Positions 1 through 10,004 of a DNA stretch of 64,000 nt are shown one piece after another. The stretch's first letter is position 1; each line of letters starts with the position of its first letter. This DNA comes from Ceratorhiza oryzae-sativae (taxonomy: Eukaryota; Basidiomycota; Agaricomycetes; Cantharellales; Ceratobasidiaceae), in contig JARWMV010000234.1 in assembly GCA_030998015.1 (NCBI GenBank), positions 1,116,001 through 1,180,000 of the forward strand. The letters run 5' to 3'. Under the pieces are notes generated by a model that saw only the letters and a program-made list of their open reading frames with translations, was not told the origin of the DNA and searched no databases. The translations under genes and the position numbers were made by a program.

Positions 1-1438
1 CCCACACGACAGGTCGCGCTGGCTGCAAACCCCATAGGTAGTGAAAAGCCTCGTGGTTCTTGAGTGGCTTGGTTTCCAGATCAGAGTTTTCCCAGCCGCA
101 ATTGGCTCACTCGTTTCTTCTTTAGAGTTTGGATGCGCATTCGACACGCTCGAGCAACGAGAGGTAGCCCTGAGCGCAGCCCCATTTTCCACGCAATTGG
201 CTTGCGAAATAGATGTGGGGTGATAGGATCGACACCGGAATATATTGCGCATATACTCCCTTTTCGCTTGTCATAAATTCCCTGCCAAGCGTGAAAAAGA
301 CCAGTTCTAATTATATTGTACAAACGACCTGGTGACCGTGTATGCTATTGGCGACGTTCGCCAGTCTGCCACTCACATCAAACTCGGGCGCAAAAAGTAA
401 TATGGGAATCGAAACAACACCAAAGGTAATAATCTATGCACTGAAGGTCATATCATACAAGAGAGATTTTTTAAATGCAGCGGACGACTTGGGTCGCTCA
501 GTCCACATCGGCGGTTGAGCCACCCCCTGGATGTTCATACAGGAAAACATCGTCAAACGAGAATTCGCCAAGACCATCCGGGGTGGCCCGACGGTACTGT
601 GGCATTATATCAGGCCTATACCTAGTCGAACTGATACAGTACCGCTGCCTGCAATCATTTTTCAGCATATGACCAGAGTGCTTCGTGCCCGAGCGACCGC
701 GATACCAAGTACACATGGCTCCGTGAAGAGAAAGGAACAACAACTCAGCAGTCAAGTTTGGCTCGCAGTTGCTTGTTCTTACCTTAAAGGACGGGCGGAC
801 CTTGGACTGGAGGGTCAGATCCTACTCCGGCGTGATATATATGCAAGCAGTAGCCACTTTGAGCCACTAGGCGTCAAACCGCTGAACTCGTTGAAAGCAC
901 CACGTTCCCAGCTACAGCTATTGGGCCAACAATGATGCTCTCTGATATGGCCTATGACTGTCGTCAGGTGCAGGTTGAGGGTGAAAACAAGGGCGGTGGC
1001 GGCGGGAGTGAATTTCTTAAAGTTTCCTAAAAAGGATGCGGTTCGGTAATTTGAAATAAACTTTGAACCTTGTCAAGGGTGGCCACAGTCCTCGGCGTAT
1101 AGCATTGACACGAAGATCCTGCGAGTCCATATGTAAATTGCAATAAACACATGGTTAGTGCTGCGCATACTAAGTGGAACTTTCCACATCTATCCTATAA
1201 GAGCCTGGCTTTAAACTTAAGCTCTCGGGCTAGATAAGCCCCTAATTCTATACCGTAGGAGCATGAGTCTTGAATCCCTATCGCCATAGACCAGGGAATC
1301 AAATGGATTTGTATAAAATTATGTAGTTTAAATTTCACTGGTTACACGACAGATAATAACAATAAGCATATTTTACGAGGCGTAGTTAACAAGGAAGCGT
1401 TTCAGACCATATGATACCAAGCCACAAATGTTCTGTAT
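1..1438. other. Gene-free stretch
   Basis: All six frames are broken by frequent stops. The longest open frame (531-935, plus, 134 codons) has no recognisable domain and no start context that sets it apart, so I do not call it. I see no tRNA, long simple repeat or terminal repeat. It may be decayed transposon or intergenic DNA. Confidence 0.5.
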
Positions 1439-1642
1439 TTATTTGTTCATGGTAAAAGCATTTCCGCCTCCGGAGCTGCCCAGGTTCTGGTAATCGAACC
1501 AGGTCGATAAAGGCACATCATCCTCGGGCTCCTTCGGTTTAGGCGTCCTGTCCTCGTAAGCCTTGGACATGGGGCACGTTGACTTCTTACAGTCCCTCAA
1601 TTGAGTGCACATCGCGGAGCTTGTATCTAAGCACGAGAGGGC
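1439..1642 (-). CDS. Possible terminal exon of an unrecognised gene
   Basis: Read on the minus strand, a CAG acceptor at 1643-1645 is followed by an open frame of about 66 codons ending in TAA at 1439-1441. The translation contains four cysteines in its first half, a charged Lys/Pro/Glu/Asp stretch, then WFDYQNLGSSGGG and ends FTMNK. A 39-nt GTAAGT...CAG intron (1681-1643) would fit the intron sizes of neighbouring genes. I could not extend a convincing exon upstream: the frame that joins in phase is open for only about 26 codons before a stop. It may be the surviving 3' end of a decayed gene. The family is unknown to me, and an accidental open frame cannot be excluded. Confidence 0.28.
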   Translation of the reverse strand, partial: ALSCLDTSSAMCTQLRDCKKSTCPMSKAYEDRTPKPKEPEDDVPLSTWFDYQNLGSSGGGNAFTMNK

Positions 1643-3889
1643 CTGAGTGGAAGATGGGTTTTTGAATGATTATTTACTTACGGTAATCAAGTACAATAGA
1701 GGTCGAAGGAGGTAGAGGGTATTCAACGATAAGGGAGGTTCGAATACTCGGGCAGTGTGTCAACTAAGGCTCATCTTCGATATTTATACCTCAACGATGA
1801 TGGCAGATGATGCCACAGATAGAGATCTGGTGCGTGGCCCGTAAAGTCCACCTGGCACAAGTGCTTTACGATTGTGTATCAATTGTATATGTATGTGTGT
1901 GGAACGCTGATGGCTCATCAAGGCACGGTCGTAGGCTATGCAAAAGGCCTTCTGCGCAAGTGAAGGAATCAGGTTCCTTTACTCGTGGAGCTTTCTAAAC
2001 AGCATGCGCCTGTGAATCCATGACAGCTGGGTTTCGGAATAGCGGTCACGGAGGCGGGCACTATTTGCATTGAATGCGAACCACACGACGCCCTCAAATA
2101 ACCAAAACAAAGCCAAAGGCTGGGAATCACTCGATATCACACCAATCCTTCGTTGTCGAATGACTTCACCTGGAGCCTGCTGCATGGCCTGAGTGGCTCC
2201 ACGTTCCTGTCACAGCTCACCGAATAATCACAATTCAACCGCTCAAATAGCGTCTAAGCAGCCGCCGATGTATGGCCTTTTGCGCATACGGGCATATGGT
2301 TTATGTGCGGCTAGATTTATTGTAAAATTAACTCGGCACGCTCGTTTTCTCGATTGCACTCTTTTATTACTATACTTGACACGTAACGGTCATCGTTTCC
2401 CCTCTACCACGTCGACTATATGCATAAGAAACCCACTTCAATCAAGTATTTCTCGTAGAAAACTCTCGTATGATTAGTAAAATAAATCGTTAATACACAG
2501 GAGGGAAACAAATAGTGCTATTACAGTTCAAAGTAGTCATTGCCCGTCCGTTGGATTACCATGTTCAGGCATCAGAGGCTCTCATGGTTGCTTCCACTCC
2601 TGGACTCGGTCAGTCGGCACCATACGTAGACTGTAGACACAAATTTACAATGTCAGAATCCAATTTAACCGTCTAAATATGAGACATAGGATACGAAAGC
2701 CTGAGAGGGTAGAGGCCAGTTGCTTGTTTCTTTTATACACGTTCACCGTTGAGATCAATATGTGGACTAAGCCGCTCCATAAATATAGGATATCACAGAT
2801 ATGCCAGTCTCCTCTTTTGTTTCCTCGCCATATCATCTACTCGAGCTTCTGGCTTGCTCAAGTAGCATACCTACTGTCTGATTATCGTTGGCACGGGCGA
2901 TGGAAAGATGCTAAGCGCTAGATCAGAAGGTGTCTTAAAAAACACGGATTCATACTGCATTGTGACTTGATGCGAAAAATCGCCCCATAAAAAGCTAGGA
3001 TTATATGAGTAAATAATTGTGACTAGAAAGCGGGGGAAATTCAAATGTGTAAAAGCGCAATCGGCGAGTCTGTCTTGCACCCAATCCAAGAACCCCCTGG
3101 TCCGCATACTCGATTTCCCCATACGTCACCACACGTGGCTTGTGGTTACTATGCTCTTGTCTATATCCCACCGACTTGTGAAACTTGATCACACCAAGTA
3201 TATTACGAGATTGGCGAGGTTGAAACAAGTTCCACCTATAACATTGATGGGCAAACGTATTTCTGATGAGGATGAAACAGCCAACCTAAACGAACGATGC
3301 CATTTCCCCTTTCCATCTTGGTACGAGTGCACGAAAGGGAAGAACTCTGGTGGCTACCACGTTGGGTTCTTGAACGGGTCGGTTATGGGAGCCAGTGCAT
3401 CACAGCGTTCGCGCTCTCTAACCTCTTCCACCGCCGCAGCAGCTGGCTGATAGCTGAGAAAATCGGGATGAATGGTGATCAGCACAAATGACACTAAGTA
3501 GTGTTTCGTGGGGATGGATTAGGTTACTCGGTATTTGTGGCAGCGCATTGGCAGTACGACAATACATACCGAGACAACGGTAGAAAGCCGGTCGAGGGCT
3601 CGAAACGAGGATGTTTGTGGTCGGGTTGTGAAGTGTCGCGCCGGGAGGGGGCTGCTATATCTCGTTTAGCTGTTCCGTGCGTAGTCCAAGCTCGGGCAAG
3701 CAATGCCCCCGACAGAGTTGGCGTTACAGTCCAACCCCCCCCCCCGTGTAGGCGGATTGGGTGTCCAATGGTCAAGCTGACAGTGTGTATGGGCTACGGT
3801 TGGCCCATGTCCGCCAATGATGCCGCCAAGAGCAAGGGACCAGAAGAACAGGTGTACCAAATACAGACCCAGGAGGGACACCCCACATG
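1643..3889. other. Gene-free stretch
   Basis: Apart from the possible intron and upstream exon of the preceding candidate (about 1643-1760), I find no coding potential. An open frame at 3019-3450 (plus, 143 codons) and one at 3501-3893 (plus, 130 codons) have no recognisable domain and overlap open frames on the other strand. A run of C occurs near 3736-3745. Confidence 0.45.
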
Positions 3890-5490
3890 CTAGACAGAAC
3901 CTAAGCCTAGGGCAGCGAGTTAGGTATTATTTGGAAATTTGTAGACTGAGTGCAGCCGACACTGTTTACCGCTGTAATTTACTCTAGACAGTGTGCGACT
4001 CTCACGGTAGATGAAGTGCAGCCACTAGGAAGGATGCGCAAGGTGATATCAAAGATGCTCAGGCTTGGTCTATCGAATACGATTGGTATCATCAAAGCTA
4101 CGGCTCAGTAGGACTACAAATGATGGCGCGATGTCTGCACTGGCGCTTTGCCTCTTACTAGATGTGCAGGCGCGAACTGCTCCCGTGCATCGGCGCAGGC
4201 TGCGATTTTACAATTTTGGCACATTTAAAACCCCATCGCGTCATGGACACGGGACATCGGCTCGAAACGGGATATATGCGCCTTGGCTTCGTGAACTTTG
4301 GACGTTTCGGGATAGGGAAACAAGGAGCAAACAGACGTACACAGATCCCGACGTCGAGCGCTGTGGAGGATTCGCTCGCCGAGTGAGTGGTGTGACAAGC
4401 ATGTATATATTGGACCGAGGTCCAGGACATGAACTGGCCGGACACTGGTGCTTGCCGCTCCAAGAATGGGGACCCTTCGACGATAGGGGCCATCGGTGGA
4501 ACCAAGCGCTACACAGAGGATACTGGACGGCCGACGCCGCCCGAGAAGTGCCATGCATCCGTATTTTCTATGCTTTTCGCAGGCCAGTACTAGCTGGTAT
4601 GGGGGAGACCGCCTGAGCAAGGGGAAGAACAACTCAACCCCCCCTCCTTCCTCGCTACTATCCACTCCACCACTAGTGTTTATCCCCTCATGTATTTTAG
4701 ATCCCTTCCTATACATCATATAACCACGTTATTTATCAAAAGCCTACTACTGTGTCCAGTGGATCACTAGCACAGCGATTCTATTCGCACTGCTCATAAA
4801 GCTGCGCTATGCATCCTGAATTCCCACGTCCACCCTCACCCGGACTTCCTTCCTTCCTCAAGTCATGCTATATTTATATTTATAGACCTTGGTCTAAGTG
4901 AAACTGAGGGCGAACTCCATATACGGGTATCAGCACATTTGAGTAATATAAACTTGGTGTCCCAAGTTACTCGATTTAATGTTGGTGTGCGCGCACTACC
5001 GCCCCGCCTATCCCCCGTAACCGATACGCTGTAGCGCTCTTGCTCGCAATAAGTTCTTGGTACATCCCCTCATACCATGTTTGCCGGACCGGGTTAGCAG
5101 TTGAGCATGAATCTGCCGCTCACGGATCCAGGGGTCATTGAATATAATCATCCCGTCAACGGCCGACGCGCTTACATTCTGGTATGTACCTGATTCAATG
5201 CTCGCGACCTGCATCGAAGGGTCCGCTGAAGCACCCGTTCCAGCCTGGGCCTAACGCTAGATCATGCGTCCGTCGAAAGCCGGGCTGCACTGAAGTAATC
5301 GACGGCAGCCGGGGGAGTTCATTAAACAAGCTTGTAGGTTACAGAAGGTTCGTCGATCGCCTGGATCGAGCAAGAATGTCACGCGTCTGCCTATAGAAGT
5401 AGGATGCTGCCAGAGCGACGAGTGGCTTGGGATATGGTAGAACCTGTGACAATATTCGATCTATATTTTTATTGGCCGGACCGAGCTGTT
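3890..5490 (-). repeat. Dispersed repeat, copy 1 (inverted relative to copy 2 at 33270-35600)
   Basis: The reverse complement of this segment aligns along its whole length with 33270-35600. Shared blocks include ccactcgtcgctctggcagc (reverse of about 5408-5427; 33334-33353), ggatccgtgagcggcagatt (reverse of about 5113-5132; 34162-34181), gcatagaatcgct-type blocks near 4770-4790, and gcgcatccttc (reverse of about 4034-4044; 35429-35439). Similarity looks like roughly three bases in four, with many small indels, so the copies are old. Copy 1 lacks two internal segments present in copy 2. Open frames inside are not conserved as protein and are broken in both copies. I recognise no transposase, reverse transcriptase or long terminal repeat. 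It could be a non-autonomous element or a remnant of a larger one. Confidence 0.75.
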
Positions 5491-6472
5491 TCGATCTTCT
5501 GTGTGCAAAGACTACTTTACTTTGCCTATTCCATTAGCCTCGTCTAATTTATGCTATATATTACCATATTAACATATGCCAACCTCCCCGCCCCCACTGT
5601 TGTGCCTGTCGTTTGAGATCCAACATGGCGACAACTGGGCGTTTCGTGCCATCATATGTATATTGCAGCTGCATCGAATCCGCTAGGGGTTTGAATGCTC
5701 ATGGACGGGTATATAGTTGGGGTTGCGGAGGACTACTCGTGGCATGCGTTCGTCGCGTTTCATTCAGTATATATGACCGACTTGGTACGAACGGCTCAAG
5801 ATATATAGAGGAGGATGTAAAATTTTGTCGTACTATATATGCTAATTGCCTCGGACCAGCTAGGTGTGGCCAAGACATGCTGAAAGACCACGCACGGCCA
5901 TTGGTCCAATGCTGGCTCGTAGTCACAGGGATTTCGTGCAAGGCCTGGTCAAGCCCCCGGGATTTGGGGAGCTTCAGTTCCTATTCTTATAAACTGCCGC
6001 CCGTGACATGCCGAAAGGTAGGATGCAAAACACGGACAAACCCATCACATTCGGCCAAAAGAATTGCTGTATTGAGTACGGAGAGTGCATCGGGCCATGA
6101 AATGGGGCTCAAATGACAAATGGACGTATGAAAGCAAAATGTGTTACACTTGTTGTAACTTCAGTCAAAAGGAATGGAAAGCGGTAGATAACTGTTTTCT
6201 CTTTGTTGGGATCAGCCCATCAACTTCACCCCAGATTTCCGGCACGAGGGTGCGCCCGGCGGCTCCGCGTCAACAAGGCAAGGCTGTTGCAACTCGCAGG
6301 TGCGCGTGATACTAAATATTCTGACCGGTCTATATATAAATTCTATTGACTCGAATCCATATATAGCTCCAGCGCAAACAGTTTCCACGCGCTTCCGCAC
6401 GTCCTAGTCCTATAAATTCTACACGCAGGTCTGGTCAACCCCCCGGACGTCTACAACTCTCCTGCAACAACC
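5491..6472. other. Gene-free stretch and promoter region of the 6473 gene
   Basis: A 167-codon open frame (5613-6116, plus) has no recognisable domain and is not supported by splice context, so I leave it uncalled. The last 150 bases are pyrimidine- and TATA-like-rich (tatatataaattc near 6332-6344, cctataaattctac near 6409-6422), a plausible core promoter for the downstream secreted-protein gene. Confidence 0.4.
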
Positions 6473-7024
6473 ATGAAGGCTACTGTTCTGTCCAGCGGCG
6501 CTCTCCTGCTTATCTTGTCGGGATTTGGTGCTGCTATTCCTCAACAGCCTTCCGACGGGTTAGTTTGCGCGTTGTCAGCCGTCGCTCTAACTGAACTGAA
6601 CATACCTACAACAGCTCGACTTTTGAACCTTTGCCGACCGTCGCGCCCCCAGCAACTCTCAGTACCCGTCGTAAGCGATGCCTTTCGTTCGAACCGAGGG
6701 CTCGTCTGACCAAGTGTTCTAGCCATCTCCTTGACTCCCCAAGCCTCCCGCACGAGCACTCGCGCAGAGACGACTCGCCTGACGACGACCGAAACTTCAG
6801 TTTCTCAGTCGGGTTCTGCCACAACGTCTGTCAAGCCAACCGAGACGACTTTCTTGTCGAGTGCTACGGCCCCGGCTGCATCAAGTCGAACCTCGTCTGC
6901 AGCGGCTTCTGCATCAGCCTCTCACAACGCCGCACCGACACAATTTGGTCCGTGGAAGGCACAAGGACTCGCAGCGTTAGGAGCTATCACGACAGTTTTT
7001 GCATCCATGTTATTCGTGTTGTAA
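6473..7024 (+). CDS. Small Ser/Thr-rich GPI-anchored-type surface protein
   Basis: Three exons, 6473-6558, 6615-6670 and 6723-7024, join in frame to 147 residues; both introns (56 and 52 nt) are GT-AG. The product starts with a typical signal peptide (MKATVLSSGALLLILSGFG, cleavage probably after AAI or IPQ). The body is dominated by Thr, Ser and Ala and suited to O-mannosylation. It ends in a hydrophobic tail (GLAALGAITTVFASMLFVL) directly before the stop, preceded by small residues, as in GPI attachment signals. No cysteine-rich fold or enzyme domain is visible. The likely place is the plasma membrane or cell wall; the function is unknown. A second protein of similar build lies at 37909-38483, without clear sequence similarity beyond composition. 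Confidence 0.75.
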
Positions 7025-7175
7025 AAAAAAGTTGTGCTACGAGTGTTGATCGAATGTTTTATTCATGTTGTGTGTTCCAACTCCTTGCTGGCGTGCCTAA
7101 AGAATCTGCAATGCGGTTCCGGTTTATTTTAGCCAATCTTGTCAATTTCTGAGTATAATCAAGGCAACATAGTCG

Positions 7176-9503
7176 CTACAGTGGAGCGTTGAACTGTCGA
7201 CTATCAAACAACCTTTCGTCAAAGTACTTGGCACGAATGTTTCGTCCCCCAAAGAATCGTCCATCAAAGTCCCGCACCGTCTTGTAAGCCCCGACCGGAC
7301 CGGAGAACTTGACAAACACTCGCACGCTGTCCTCGTCTGAAGCTGGAGTGGGATAAACACCATGTACAAACACTCGTTCGACCACGCCGTGTTTGGTACA
7401 TTCTTGAGCTATGTGGGAGCTATCAGCGTCATGCTATATTTGCTGCTTATTTGTACGCACCAACTTCATCTGGTAAATCTTCATCGCCGATGTCTTCGAC
7501 CCCGACCATGTTCAACAATACTACGATTCGACTAGGTTCTCCAAACCGTTCGAGCTCCTCCTTTTGTCGGGCGTCATCGTTTGCGTTGATAATTCTGCCC
7601 ATATTGCTCCCATCCTTGGCGCCAAATCCGCCAGCTCCGCTGGCTTTGTTACCCTTTGGCCGCGTGGTTTGTTCAACAGCAAGGGGTTGAACGATTCCAT
7701 CCGCGTTTGCGCCAAGACCTTGACCAGTCTTGTGACCCCATTTCGCCATTAAGCGCGCAGCAAAGCCGTGAGGATCAGGCCTAACACAAAAGTTAGATAC
7801 CAGCGAAACGAGTCAAATTGATAGACGAACCTCTCGTTGCTACTTGAGGCTGATGGTGCGGGTGGCTGGGCCACTGGCGCTGGGGGTTGACTCGGACCTG
7901 CGTTAGCCATTTGAGCAAGTCGGGCGGCAATAGCCGCAGCAGCATCTCTGCGAGCTTTAAGTTGGGCTTCGAATTCGGCGGAACCCGGACCTGAAGCCGG
8001 AGGGGCAGACACGGGGGCAGGATCGTGCAGGGGAGGGGTTTCAGGTGGCGGCGATGGCATTGGATCGTCTGCAGGAGCAGCAGCAACGGGGGCATATGGG
8101 TGTAGTTGGGTGGATGGCGCGAATCTTGGATACGCAGGTTTAGGCTCGGGTGGTACGCTAGGTTGAGTAATCGCTTGTGACATGGCGAGTCGGCGAGCGT
8201 AAGCCTCGTCGCCGGTCGTAGCCAGAGCTACCGGGGGCTCATCTGCTGGCGGCGCAACATTGTTCGAAGACCTGCTTGAGAGAGCTAGACGCCTAAGGTA
8301 TGCCTCTTCGCCAGTTGAAGGAGGTGCCATGCTATCGTTCGACACCGACGCAGGGGTGAACGACGGTGGAGCGAACGATGGTGCCGCGTGAGGGCCGCTT
8401 GTGACATGGTTTCCCAGCGAAGGCCGGGGAGACTTCGAGCGTGAACGTGATCTCGACCCGGATGCGGAGCGGTCATAACGGCCTAATACTATAATCAGAT
8501 ATTGCAAGTCGCGAGACAAAATTGCTTACCTGTTTTCCTGGGGCGGTTCTGCCACCTGTCGTAATCACGGCTATCTTCAGATGCGTCGTCGCTTTCCTCA
8601 GAATTTGCTTCGTCCTTCCAAGAGCGTTTGCGGCCACGGGATTGCTCCCTCAACTCGGCTTGTCGCCTTGCTAGATAGTCTTCGCGTTCTTTTTGTTTGT
8701 AATTCTTGTATTCGTAGTAATCGTTGGGAACGCGGGGATCGTAGGGTTCCATAGGATCCCAAGCCTGTGGTGCATTGGCTGCATTTTTTCCCTGCTCATA
8801 ATGAACGGTGTATTGAGCAAACAGCACCGGAGGATCGCACATATCTATCCGACACATAGCATGGGACGAAGCGCCAGTGGGGAAGACAATGTGGGCGAGA
8901 AGAATACCTTCTTGCGTGAGCCCCCTTTCTTTTTCCCTCCGGCAGCACGGAAACCATTAACGTCTTCATCCAGCACCATAGAAGGAGCCTTGATCTTCTT
9001 GCCCCAGCCAACGTTGGCATTGGCATTGGGGTTGGTGTTGGCACTAGCTTCCGGCTGGACATCAGGCTTTGGTGGCTGAAGACTGACAGGTGGCGCGAAT
9101 GTGACTGCAGACGAGCTAATAGTAGCCGCCGTTGTAGTATTGGCTATGGTCGTGGTCGTGAACCCGGTAAATGTGGGCCGAGACTGAGCCGCTGGCGCTT
9201 TTCGTCGAGTAGGTGCAAACGAGAGGGCTGCAGACCAACCTACGAGCCGAAATTAGGGCATTCTTGTTGTCCAAATGTGGCAAGTGTCTTACCAGCAGCT
9301 TTTTTCTGAGAGTCGTCTGGCTTGGTTGGCGCAGGGTCGGCAGGGTTGGGCGCCGGTGTGGGTATGTCCGCCGCTGGTTCAACCGGCTGGACATTGACAG
9401 CAGGGGCCGCTGGTTCATTCGGGGCATTTGCAGTCAGGTCTGATGAGCCAATTCCAGCGGTCGAGCTCGAGAACTTGATGCCTCCATAGAGCCCCCCGGC
9501 CAT
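7176..9503 (-). CDS. SPF45/RBM17 (DRT111-like) splicing factor
   Basis: Spliceosome-associated protein with a G-patch and a C-terminal UHM-type RRM. Six exons, 9503-9293, 9239-8908, 8791-8530, 8482-7831, 7780-7457 and 7419-7176, join in frame to 674 residues. The N-terminus [11 protein letters not shown] matches the start of plant and fungal DRT111/SPF45. Next come the conserved [19 protein letters not shown] block, a Ser/Pro-rich region with two [16 protein letters not shown] repeats, the G-patch ([22 protein letters not shown] region, split across exons) and the RRM with RVFVKF and [16 protein letters not shown]. The exon 3 acceptor is uncertain: the stronger-looking AG near 8853 breaks the frame, whereas CAG at 8794-8792 keeps it. 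It is longer than human SPF45 (401 residues) because of the low-complexity middle. It is divergent from the NCS1 gene, with about 500 bp between the starts. Confidence 0.9.
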
Positions 9504-10004
9504 GGCGCCTGTGGTGTTGTGGTCGACGTTGGGTTGCTACTGTCAGGCGCTGGTTACGTAATCCATCGCTTGCCCGTCCTACACAGAACCAGCCAAGTCC
9601 TACCATAGTCCCCACACTGCAAGGCGTAAACTGCCAGGCTCTCGGTCGTCGTGGCTTGAATCACATGCCATTTATTCGAGATCTCTGGTCTTAATTTAAC
9701 TACGTCTTTACACCGATTCAAGCCAGTCGGGATACATCAAGGTACCACTCGCATGAACTTGAGGTTAGCCGAGACGTGGGGCTGATCTGGGTTAGGGATG
9801 AGGAATATCCACGATAAGAGACTGCCTTTTGGAACTAATTAGCTCTTATCTATGGGCTTCGGCAACGGTCGCGGCGAAGACCGAGAAGATAGGACCTGAA
9901 TGTGATATGGGTGGGGAAGCGATTGGTCAATGATCGTCTATTTATCTCGAAGCAGCTGGAACAGCATGCTGGGCGTCTGCCTCTGACCACCACCTCTCCC
10001 CGTG
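9504..10004. promoter_or_regulatory. Divergent intergenic region between the SPF45 gene and the NCS1 permease gene
   Basis: About 500 bp separate the two start codons, so both promoters should lie here. I see no clear TATA element or conserved operator. No other coding potential is visible. Confidence 0.4.

Noticed and set aside
531..935. 134-codon open frame on the plus strand
   Set aside because: No recognisable motif, no splice context, low-complexity-free but composition like noncoding DNA; overlapped by an open frame on the other strand.
5613..6116. 167-codon open frame upstream of the GPI-type gene
   Set aside because: Long but without any domain, signal peptide or splice sites, in a region of clearly noncoding character.
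8792..8857. Exon of the SPF45 gene starting at the AG near 8853
   Set aside because: It would add protein-like residues, but its phase does not match the preceding exon; the CAG at 8794-8792 does, and the complete model then closes in frame.
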